Positions 28,001-40,000 of a DNA stretch of 64,000 nucleotides are shown in pieces. The stretch lies in assembly GCA_037176705.1 (NCBI GenBank), contig CM073905.1:34318986-34382985 (forward strand). Reading direction: 5' to 3'. Below the pieces are notes generated by a model. That model saw only the letters and a program-made list of their open reading frames with translations. It did not search any database and was not told where the DNA came from. Each line of letters starts with the position of its first letter. The stretch's first letter is position 1. This DNA comes from Molossus alvarezi. Taxonomy: Eukaryota; Chordata; Mammalia; Chiroptera; Molossidae. A program made the position numbers and the translations under genes.

Positions 28001-31000
28001 TTAGTAGTGAGTTTCCATTCTCCCACCCCCAGCTCAGCCGCCAATCTACTTTCTGTTTCCATGGGTGTGCTTAGTCCTGGACAATCTATATAAATGGAAG
28101 CATATGCTATGTGGCCTTTGGGTCTGGCTTCTTTCACTCAGCATCATGTTTTCAAGGTTCATCCATGTAGTATCGTCAGCACTTTGTTCCTTTTTATGGC
28201 TGAATAGTATTCCATTGTACAGATTTATCATGATTCATTGATGGACATTTGGGTTTCTACTTTTTGTCTATTATGAATAATGCTTCTATGAACATACATG
28301 TATAAGTTTTTGTGTGGACATATATTTTCATTACTTTTTCCACAGTGTTTTTTGAGTTGGGAAAAATCAAACATAACTAAATGTTACCTTTTTTGCCTCG
28401 ATCTGAGTGACTGATTTGGAGGACAGAATCTGGGGCCCGAAGAGAAGCCTGGGACACCGTCCTTTCCCTGGGGAGGCCTGCGGCCCAGTCCCGTGTGGGT
28501 GGGGCGGAGATGCTCAGTGATGTCCCTGCCTTTCCCCTGCAGGGAGCTGCTGCGGTGCGAGGCCGCGCTGGCCAGGCTGTACTGCCGCATGGCCCTGCTC
28601 AGTATCTTCGCCCCCAAGCTGCCTCACTTGTTCACCCGCCTCTTCCACATCCCTGCCATCCGTGACATTACCCTGGAGCACCTGCAGCTGCTGTCCAATC
28701 AGCTCCTCGCTCCTCCCCTCCCAGGTAAAGCTTGGCTTGGCTGCTGGCCCTGCGGAAGTCAGCTCCGGGAGGAGTAGTCCTGAGAGCGGGCTGGACCCCT
28801 GGCTGGAGTGGGGCTCTGTGTGATCATGGTCCATGGAGGGGGACGGAAGGTTTGAGCCAGGGCCTTCACTGGTGTAGATAAGCACTGAGGAGCCACCATG
28901 GTCTTCGCAGAGCTCTCTCCTTCGGCACGATGGAAGTGCGTCACTCACTCAGGTTGTCGCTCTGTGAAGCATTCATTGAGCTTCCCAAGCTGATTGTGGG
29001 TCAAGGAAAATTAAGCATTATTTATGAAATCGAATCACTGTACTGTTGCCACAGACATTCTATCTGGCATTGTAACGAGGAATATGTTCCTGTTATCAAA
29101 CTGCTCCAAAGCAGACCCGCTGATCCATTATGACTTCAGGCAGAGCTGTTTTAATGGGCCAGCTCGTGTGTATCTGCTGACCTCGGGTGCCTGGGGTGAG
29201 GGCTGATGCTCTGTGTTGGCTGCCCTGGTGAATGCTAAGTGATGGAACTGCTAAGCCCAGTCTTCCTGGGGCACCTCGGCCTTCAGCTTGCTCCCCTTGA
29301 CCACTAATATGAGAGTAGAAGGTGAGGGGACAGGTGGCACTCTAAGCCAAGAGGGCACCTCACAGCTGTGGAGTCCCAGTCAGCCTGTGAGCTACATCTC
29401 CACAAGCTCACCTCAGTGCCTGGGGTCCATGGCCCCACCCCAGGAGCCCAGAGGCCCCAAAACATACCTGGGAAGTTCTGAGTGTTTGTGGAGGCAGCTT
29501 TGCCTTGATGGCCTCAGGGCAGTGCGGGGTGGGCCAAGGCAGCCCAGCGGGTCCAGCAGGCTCTGGGGAGACCTGAACCCAAGCAGCTCCACTTCTGTTC
29601 AGGCTTCCACTTAAGATTTTGTTTTAGAAAATAGTTTTGCTGTTTAAAGGAAAACAAATATAAAGAGCACTGATCTCCTGAGCCCTGTGCTTCCCCCCCA
29701 AGCTCCCCACCCAGGATCAGATTGGTAATGTCTGTTACCTTAGACATGTGCAAGCTAGCCCATCCCGGGTGTCTGGACAGTCTCTTCACTGTTACTTAAC
29801 ATCTCCCAGCCATTGGCTACTGTCATTCTGGTAAACGTTGGTTCCTTTCCTTTCCGCAGACGGCACCATCAGCTCCAGCTCGATCCTCCTGGCCCAGTCC
29901 CTGCAGCACTGCGTCCATTCCCAGAACTGCTCGGCCACAGACCTCTTCTACCAGGGCAGCTCCCAGACAGTAAGAGAGTGGCTCAGCGTGGCCATCACTC
30001 GGACCCTGCACCAGGGTGAAGAGAGCCTTTTGGAGCTGACGAAACAGATTTGCTCTTTCCTGCAGGTAAAAGTCTAAAGCTCTAATATCCCTGAACTGGG
30101 TCCCTGTTTTTTGGATGTCGTGTGGGCCTGCTAAAAATGACACTCCTCCTTCCCCAAGCCCACCCCCACCCATTGCCCAGTCCTCACATTGTTCTCCTCT
30201 TTGACACTCTGCTGCCTTGTCCCATCTGTGGTTCTTCCTCCGAAGGGCTGTCTTATCCTGCTGAACCCGTCAAGCAGATGCGTGGCTCTGCCCTTTGCCT
30301 GGGAGCGGGAGGGTGAAGCGCTCTCCTGTGTGCAGCCTGTGCCTCTCCTTGTTAACTGTCTCTGCAGACCGCACCGGAGCAGTTCCCCTCCGAAGAGTTT
30401 CCCGTCTCCGAGTCCAAAGTCAGCATGGACGTTAACTTCCCAGGGGCCGCTTTCGTCGTCGTGTCTTGCAAAGAAAGTCAGTCTGGATTCCGCAAAGAGT
30501 AAGTTTTCTCCGGACGGTGATGGGGAGAGAAAAGTACAGTGGATTCTGGGGAAATTGATGGAAGAAAAACTTAAATTGTTTTCTTTTTTTATTGCTTACT
30601 ATATTTGGAAGTAACATACAGTTCTTGCATGTTTTAGAAAGAATGACTTTCTGAAATGTGGGAATGACATGTGCCCAGTTCTCACTTTCCCTCCTCCTTG
30701 ACAAAGCACATGCTGACTCCCTGGTGTGTGTGGTGGGTCCCCTCACTCCCGTCCCTCCTCCTCAGCTCCTCGCTGTACAAGGCGCCATGGGCGCGCGTGC
30801 TCGTGTATGGGCTTGGCCACAAGGTGAAGCGGAATGGCCAGCTAAACCTCATCGAGGCCGTGTGCTACCCACGGGATGCGTCTCCGGCCAACACCGGGCT
30901 CACACCTCCACCCACCACCAACCAGTACCCTTCCGTGATCCTCTCCACAGACAAGGTCCACATCAAACTGGGTGAGTCCTCAATTAGCGCGTGGTAATAA

Positions 31001-34000
31001 GAACAGCTGGAAGTCATTCTCTTTCCTCCTCTTTAACGATGGAAAGGATGTACCTTGTACCTTGCTGTGTTTCAATTTCCTTTCAGTAAAGAACAGAACT
31101 GCGTAGGGCAGTGTATTTTAGAGGCAGGAGCTCACTTTCCTGCCTAGGGAAGGCCTGGCAGATGCTGCCCAGACTAAGTGGGATTCCCTCTCCTTCCTCG
31201 TGTGCACTGGAACACCTACGATTTAGATGGACCTGAACAGAGCAGTCTCATCGTTTAGCTATAATAATCCCAGCTGCCTTTCCTTGAGTTCTCGTTAGAA
31301 CCAGCTCTCCTGGGTGTAATTGGCTCCCTGGGGCATGGCGCTCAGTGAGCGTCTGTCCCATCTAAGTGGTGACAGCCCGGTGACCTGGCTGGGAGGCCTG
31401 GCATCTTTTGTTAAGCCTCCATGGGGCTCCATCTCTATAAATCCTGAAGCTGCCGCTGCCTGTCTGCTTCATGTGCCACAGCCCGCTGGCTGGTTCCGGG
31501 TAAACAGGCCGAGGAAAGGGAAGCCTGGGCTGGCGGCCCTGCACGTCCTCAGGGTGTCTGACAAGAAAACACTGACAGTTTGGCTTGCTAGAGAGAATGA
31601 TAAGATACATTTGAACTTTCAGCCCAAAAAGTGGGCCTTGGCTTCTCCACAGCCCCAGTCCTGGCAGTATTATATCTGTAGAGAATGAAATAAAAGGATG
31701 TTTCTTAAGTGATTTGGTCATTGCTAAATAACTTTATAATCTTTTTATTAGAGCCTGTTTTTCTTTTTTAAATTTTTTTCTTTATTGATTTTAGGGAGAG
31801 GGGAAGAGAGAGGGAGAGAGAGAGAGAAACATCGACGAGCGAGAACATTGACGGGCCGCCTCCTGCACGCCCCCCACTGGGGATCGGGCCCACAACCTGG
31901 GCATGTGCCCTGACCGGGTATCGAACCGGCAACCTCTTACTGCATGGGTCGACGCTCAACCACTGAGCCACACTGGCCTGGCAGAGCCTGTTTTTTCACA
32001 GTATTTTGCCTACACTAGCTGTTTTTACAACTTCTTACTAAATACAGAGGATCTCTGTCTTGCCTATCATTCCCATGTAAACATTCACCCCAAAGTGCAG
32101 GCCCGTCAGCATGGTTCTTCCTGACTTGGCCAGGACCCAGTTCCCGGCTCACGTCTGGCCGCACTCCAGGGTGGGGTACAGTGTAGTGAGGGCATCAGGC
32201 CTCAGACTGCCTCTCACTGGAGCAGCTGTGGTCAGATTCAGGCTGTGACAATGACAGAAGATAGTAAGATAATCAAATCCTGGTAATTCACTCTATAAAC
32301 CTAGTCTAGACTGAATGCTCTTATGGGATTGCAGCCATACCAAAGGGCTGGTTGTTTCTCTACCTCCTGGGACTATTCCAATGAAGCATCTTTTAAAATC
32401 TGACTTACTGTTTCCATGTTGGGTCATCAGGCTGTTTGGCATCTGCCTGACTGGGGAACGTTATCCTTCCCTGTTCCCATTGCTGCCATTCACCCTGTTG
32501 TCACACTGATAGGTGGGCTCCTCGGAGGGCTGTCCCAGTCCTCCCGCCTTCAGCAGAGGAGAGGCCAGGCTTTCCCGCCCTGTTTCTCCACAGACACCAG
32601 GGAAGTCGTTTGCTCAGACTGACTGTGATCAGATGCTGCCAATCCCCAGCTGTCTTCCCGGGCCTTCTTCTAAGAGTGTCTCCCCTTCTTCTAGGAGTGT
32701 CTCCGCCTCCTGGAGCTGTGCTGGTGTTACATTCTCTGCCCCTGGAGTTCCCGCTGGCCATGGCCTTCGCAGAGCAGCTGCTGGCCTGGAAGTCAGAGGA
32801 CGGTGAAGGGAAATCCGAAGATGAACCTGACACCATCCCGACATCTGTCCTCCTACAAGTGGTGGAGCTGCTGGGTGAGGCTCACCTCCCTCAGGATCAG
32901 GGCCCTGGGGTAGCTGTCTCAGGCCTGAGGAAAGAGCATGTGGGAAGATAACTCTAAAAATAAAAAGATAGCCCTGGCCGGGTAGCTCGGTTGGTTAGAG
33001 AGTCATCCTGATACACCAAGGTTGTGGTTTTGATCCCTGGTCAAGGTACATACAAGAATCAACCAATGAATGCATGAGTAAGTGGAACAACAAATTGATG
33101 TTTCTCTGTTTCTCTCTAAAATAAAAAAGTTTAAAATTTAAAATAAAAAGATAAATAGTTGCTGTTTGAAATTCTGGCTAAATACCATTGCCTGTAGAGG
33201 CTCTGGGTCTGCGGCCCACTGTCCGTCCAGGACACACAGCCCCAGTGAGGCTTTCTGGGTGACAAAACGAGGACCGAAAGGGTAGAGAAAGGAATGATTT
33301 TTCAGTGTGTGTGTCTGTGCTACTTAGTGAAATTGGACTGTATCCCCCAGTGTAAGTAAGCATCCCACAACTGGGGAAACATTATTCTAGTGACTTTTCA
33401 CCAACTTGCCTTGATAACCTTATGAGAAAGGAAGTGATTTTTTTGGCCTCAGCTACAGGATCAGCTCCTTGCGATCACGTGCCACAGGGGTCGAGGCACA
33501 GGCTCTGGAGCCAGCCTGCTCTGCTCTCCCTTTTGTAGCTGTGACCTTGGGCACATCCTTCCGCTCTTTGAGCCTCTGTTTCTTCACCTGTGAGACGGGG
33601 ATGAACACGGCAGTATTTGTCTCACAGGGTTGCTGTGAGGGTGGAACTCATTAAAGTGCTTAGAACAGTGCCTGGCACATAATAAGTGCTCTGTAAGTGA
33701 TTGCTGTCGCTTTGCATTTGCTTCAGGAAACTTCCTGTGGACCACGGACATGGCAGCCTGCGTGAAGGAGCTGGTTTTCCATCTCCTGGCCGAGCTGCTG
33801 CGCACGGTTCACGCATTGGAGCAGAGGAAGCACCCTGCCGGCCTGTCCTCCTCCATCGCCCTGCAGCTGAACCCCTGTCTGGCCATGCTGATGGCTCTGC
33901 AGTCCGAGCTCCACAAGCTGTACGACGAGGAGACCCAGAGCTGGGTCTCGGGCAGTGCCTGTGCAGGCTCAGGGACGGCGGCGGCCACTGACCAGGGCAG

Positions 34001-37000
34001 ATTCTCCACGTATTTTCATGCACTCATGGAAGGCTGCCTGGCGGTGGCCGAAGTGACCTTGCCTACTAACATGAGTGTCACAGCCAGTGGAGTGACCTCA
34101 ACGACCGCCCCAAATCTCAGTGACTCCTCCTCCTCCTCGTCATCCTCTCCAGGACAGACACCGCAGAGCCCCAGCCTCCTGTCCAAGAGAAAGAAAGTCA
34201 AGATGAAGCGAGAAAAGGCCGCCTCCTCTGGCAAGCGCCAGACCTCCCGCTCTGTGGACTCCGACCCCGCCATGCTCAGCATCGGAGGCAGCAAGCCTGA
34301 GGACATGCTGTGGTTCCATCGGGCCCTCACCTTGCTCATCATTCTCCGGCACCTCACCAGGAAGGACCCACAGGGGCTGGGTGTGACAAGCGACGCCATC
34401 GCTGATGCCTGCCAGGCCCTGGTAGGCCCCACTGCCCACAGCCGCTTGCTGGTGATCTCCGGAATCCCCACCCACCTGGACGAGGGCATCGTCAGAGGTG
34501 CCATCCGCAAGGCCTGCAATGCCCATGGCGGGGTCTTTAAAGATGAGATCTACATTCCTCTGCAGGATGAAGATCCCAAGAAGCCTAAAGACAAGGCCGA
34601 GGGAAGTGATGGGAAAGTCGAGCCAGAGAAGACCCTCGGCTTCCCCAGCACAGATAGCTTGGAGGTCAGCACGTCCAGCAGCCTGACTCCCGCCATGAGC
34701 ATCAGTGCGTCTGCCTCCACCAGTCAGGCCTCCATCTGCAGCTCCCAGGGCATCTCGCAGACAGTCAGCGACTTGTCTGTGGACCTGCTACCCTCCGGCC
34801 TCGAGCTGCCCATCCCGCCTGGCTTGTTGGAGCCCCACGTGGTGTCCAGCCAGGAGAGCCTGGACATCTCCCTGTGCAGCACCGGCAGCCTGGGGAGCCT
34901 GGGGAGCCTGGGGGAGCCACTGGACAATGCAGAGATGGCCTCAGTGTCAGACGTGGGCTCCATGTACACAGTCACGTCCCTGGACAACCAGCCCCTCGCG
35001 ACGCGCCCCATCAAAGGCTTCGCAGTCGTGGAGGTAACAGCTCTCGCGCCGTGGCAGCCACTAAACTCATGGGCGCTTTGAATCCCTCCAGCCTCCCTAA
35101 GCCTCCCAGGGTTATTTCCTAGGGTTGCCTAGTAGGTGAGACTGGGCACTTGGAGGCTGCTTTGGGGAAACAGCAGTGATTTGTTACACAGATTATCTGA
35201 GTGTGTGGTCGCGGCTCTGAGAGTCCCATCAAGTCGGATGCGGGGAAGTAAAGGCAGCTCGTTGCTGAGTGGGAGGGAGGCAGAGGGGTTGAGGGCTGAC
35301 GTGTCCTGATGGTGGGCTCTGTCCAGTGCATTCCAACTCAGGCTCCACCGGTATTTTTCTGAAGGGCTTGGGGCTGTTACAAACGTTCCATCACAGGGGA
35401 GTCTACACTGAGCACTTAGGACAGGCTCTCTCTCACCATTGTTGCAGGTGGTTCTGAGTTTCAAGTGAGACAGGTAGCCGGGTCACATTTCCACTTCAAG
35501 ATCCCATCGGTCTCTGGGGCCTCCCTGTTTAGAAACTGCGTCCTGAGACTTGCTGCATCCCTGTGTGCGGGGTCAGGCTCAGCACGAGCGGCCCTGCCTC
35601 ACTGGGCACGGAGAGGAGCTCTGCGGAGCGTGTGCACGGCCTCACTGGCCCTGAGCGTCCTCGAGGGCTCAGCATCCCGCTCCGCCCGGGAACCACCTTT
35701 CTCTTCTAATATGTTCTTTTGATTTTTTAGAGCGAGAGGAAGGGGGAGAGAGAAACATTGATCGGCTGCCTCCTACATGCCCCCTTCTAGAGTTCGAGTC
35801 CACAAGCGGGCATGTGCCCTGACCAGGAATCGAACCAGGACCTCTCAGTCCATGGGACAACGCCCCATCCACTGAGCCACCCTGGCTGGGCTGGAATCAC
35901 TTCTTTAGCCCAGCTGCCTTCTTCCTGGGACTTTCTTTGAGCCCAGCAGGACTTTAGTCCCCTGGACTTCAGAATAAAGCCACAGACCTGGCCAGGGTTT
36001 ATCGACAGAGCTCCAGTTGAGGTGTTTCCCAGAAGGTGACACTTGGTACAGGGGAGAGACTTTCTCAGAAGGCCCCTGCCTGAAGATAAGAGGATTTGGG
36101 GGGGCAGGAAGAGAGCAGGGTCACTCCTGCTGAAGGAAGGCACGCTCTGCTCCGATCCTGACCCTCTTCCTTGTTCACACAGATAAGATCCCGAGCCAAA
36201 ATCGAGAAAATTCGAGCAAGTTTATTTAACAACAATGACTTGATCGGTTTGTCAAGTTTGGATGGCGAAGATGAATTGATGGAGATGTCCACGGAAGAGA
36301 TTCTCACCGTGTCTATAGTAAATCAGAGTTTATTTGACACTCAGGGGAGCCCAGGATTAGAAGATTATTTCAATGATAAGTCAATTAAAGGTGGGTTATA
36401 GATTTTTTGAATTCATAGACTTTTTTTTTTTTTGATCAGTTTTAAATTTACAGGAAAAATCGGATGAAAATTATTCCCAGCCCCCATTTCCAAGTTCCCC
36501 TATTTTTAACATTCACAGAGGAACTCTGAGGGCATTCCTGGGGTTTGCAGACTAAGAAATGGTTCGGGGGTGTTGGGGAGACAGGACAGGAGACTCATCG
36601 CTTGGCTAGTGGAGGATCATCATGTGCCTCTTCCTGTGAGGTGGAGGGAGCGCCCCCTACCGCAGGCCGTGTGCCGCTCAGCCGAGGACCACCAGGACTC
36701 TGCCACCACCGCTTCAGCCTGAATGTGGGCTGCGTTCGAGTCACGTGTTTCTTTTATCTAGCCAAGCTTCCCCTTGCTCAAGTTCAAGTGTATTCATTTG
36801 TTCTGGCCTATGGAGCTAGAATTGTACCAGTTACATTGCTGGTGATCGTTTGGTTGTGGGCTTGAGGACAGTGAGTGCCCTACCCTTTAAAACCAACCAT
36901 TGAGGAGGAAGCAGTTCCAGCTCCTTTCTCACAGGTCCCACTGTGTTGTCCTGGCGGCTCTGATGTGGGTGACCCCCTCTGGCTTGCCCACTGCTTTTGT

Positions 37001-40000
37001 TACTACGCCCAGTGTTCGTCCGGGACCCGCGCCTGCCAGGCCCTGCAGAGCGGAATCTGGCAGAAGGCCCCACCTGAAGCCAGCAACCCTCCCCGAGCTC
37101 CCCTTTAGAAGTGGCAGCGATTTTTCTTTTTTTGTTTATAATTACAGTTGTTTGTGTTCTCGTTTTTATTTTATACTAATCTCTCAATTTTTAATCCATG
37201 TTCTTTTTCCTAAATCTTCAGTATTGTTTGAAATTTCATAATAGGTTATTATATTTGTTTTGATTTTTGTGTACAAAAATGTAACATTGAGTATGGGTTT
37301 TGTTACTGTTTCAATATTTTTTAAAATATGTTTTTATTGATTTTTTTAGAGAGAGAGGAAGGGAGAGAGAGAAACATTGATGTGAGAGAAGCATCGATCG
37401 GCTGCCTCCTGCACGCCCCCTACTGGGGATCTAGCTCACAACCTGGCCATGTGCCCTGACCAGGAATCGAATCGGGACCTCTCAGTCCATGGGACAACGC
37501 TCGATCCACTGAACCACACTGGCCGGGCCAATTTTTTTTTTCTAAACATAAAATTTTGAAATGTTCCCTCAGAGCTAGGATTAGGGTGAGGTGTGGCCTT
37601 GGGTACAAAATCTAATGGGGCTCCATAAGGCCTTTGTGCCGTGGCTCTCCTGGAGGGCCTGACCTGGATGTGGCTCTGTGTGTCACACCCCAGAGAAAGG
37701 GTGAGGACAATGGGGCAGGAGGGAGAGGTAAGTCAGCTCTTCGGCTGGGGCCCTTGGCTACGGGAGGCATGCAGACGGCCCCTGCAGCTGCAGGAAAGGG
37801 GAGAGAACCTTCTGGAGTACTTCTTTGAGGACAGAAAATAAGTATTTCCTCTGTGCTCATGGACAGTTTTCTTGTATCAGAAAACTTTCTTTTTCCACCT
37901 GCTCAGTGTGTCAAATTTGAAACATTAATAAGTAATAACTTTTAACAGCTGGTACTTTGGCTGAGACTACAAATGCTTGCAGGCTACAGTTCCGTTCCTT
38001 TGGGAGTAGCTGTCACAGTATGTTGTTTCAGTGGTGGTGGGGGAGACTGCCGCAGTACACACCCGGGCTCCGTGGTGGTGGGGGAGACTGCCGCAGTACA
38101 CACACCCGGGCTCCGTGGTGGTGGGGGAGACTGCCGCAGTACACACCCGGGCTCGGTGGTGGAGGGGGAGACTGCCGCAGTACACACCCGGGCTCCGTGG
38201 TGGAGGGGGAGACTGCCGCAGTACACACACCCGGGCTCGGTGGTGGAGGGGGAGACTGCCGCAGTACACACCCGGGCTCCGTGGTGGAGGGGGAGACTGC
38301 CGCAGTACACACACCCGGGCTCCGTGGCTCAGACCAGTGGAAGTTTGTATCTTGCACAGGTAGAGTCCAGGGTGATTGCTGAGTTCTGCCATCCCAGGGG
38401 GCTTGTCATTTCCGTGCAGCCAGAGGAGGGGACAAGTGCAGAGGAAGCAGCCTGGCTCAGGAGTGGCTAACGTCCCATGTCACAGGGTCACACCTTACAG
38501 CAAAGAAGGCTGGGTGTGTAACAGGTGCCTGTGTGTCCACAAAGGGGACATTGGGCTTTGATGGGCTCATCATCACCTCTGAATGTCTGTTACCCACTCT
38601 TCAAAGTAAATTGTTCATGAAAAATAAATAAAATGTTGCGAGGCTTATTCTGACAGCACATTCACCACAGAATTGCTTTGTCCTCCCTCACTGTGTGACA
38701 GGTGAGAAGCTGGTGCCCGGGGCCCGAGAGGTGCTAACAGAGATATTTAAGAGCTGTGCCCATTCAGAGCAGATGCTGAGCCTGACACCAGCAAAACCCA
38801 TCAAAGTGTCTGACATTTATCTCAGCAAAGAGCAGATCAACTCCCAGACGCCAGGCAACCTCCTGCACCTCTTCTTCACTAATGTCCGGCCTCCAAAGAA
38901 GGTGCTGGAGGACCAGCTCACCCAGGTAGCTGCCCCTCCCTGTCGTGCCTGTGCTGAACCTTGGGTGTGCCTCGGGGGAAGCCTGAGGAACCTTGTCCCC
39001 ATCTGGTGCCCCGCAGATCCTGAGAAAGTACGGCGTGCCGAAGCCCAAGTTCGACAAGAGCAAGTACAGCAAAGCTGGGAAGGAGCAGCACCCCGTGAAG
39101 GTGGTGAGCACCAAGCGGCCCATCACCAAGCCGCCTGCCAAGGACAAGGCCGTGCTCAACAGCGTCAGGTGGGCTGGGCAGGGGATATATGGGCCACCTC
39201 CTAGCAGGTTCCTGCGAGGCCAGGCACCCTGGCCCTGCTCTGCTGGTGGGGTCCTCTCGGTCTTCAGCTCATCAGCTGAAAGAGGGCATTTCACTCATCA
39301 GAGCAGTAACGTCTGGACCATGCAGGCTGGACAGCAGACAGTCTGAATAACAAAACATCGAAGATGTACAGACTTGTTCAAAACCTGTAACTTCTGTCAA
39401 CCACACAAATAATGGGCAGTTATTATAGAAAATAAAGTAAACACGTGCCTATTGAAAACAGTTGAACTACTTTTAACATTTAAGTGCATAAATTGTATTT
39501 ATGCATATGTATTCTTTTTTAAATGTTAAATGGCTAAAATAGTACACTCCACAGCAGATGTAGTGAAAAGCCGCTCTTCCCGTCTCTCCGCCACCTCCCA
39601 GTCGCTCTCCCTGAGCCGCCTTCCAGGGCTCCCCCTGCCCGCCCTGCGGAGGAGCTGCGCTCCGGGCCGGTTCCTCGCAGGGCCAGAACTGCCTCATTGT
39701 GTTCCCAGATAGCTAGTACTATTCCATGTGAACATGCACACATCCTTAATGGGATTTGCTTTAGATACGGTTTTAGGACTCGCAAGTACTCTGGGTTGAA
39801 ACTCTGTTACCTAGCAGGAGTCTCTAGAGGAACTGTTTAAATAATCGGAAAAATAGGGCTCTTTTAATTAATTATATATAAGTGGTGCTTTTAAGTCAGC
39901 TCTGTCCAGAAGAACTTCTGTGATGATGGAGCTCTGTGTTCAGCCACACGCGAGTGCGTGCGTGAATGTGAGCGCAGCCAAGGAACGAACTTGTCCTTTC

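Noticed and set aside
33622..34526. Several frames of 100-170 codons on the - strand opposite HECTD4 exon 20
   Set aside because: Shadow frames of a GC-rich coding exon; the + frame is the recognised protein.
37957..38470. Long open frames on both strands (108-165 codons) with repeated GGGGDCRSTH-like units
   Set aside because: They come from a 41/43-bp minisatellite without stops in most frames. They lie in an intron and have no recognisable start or domain.
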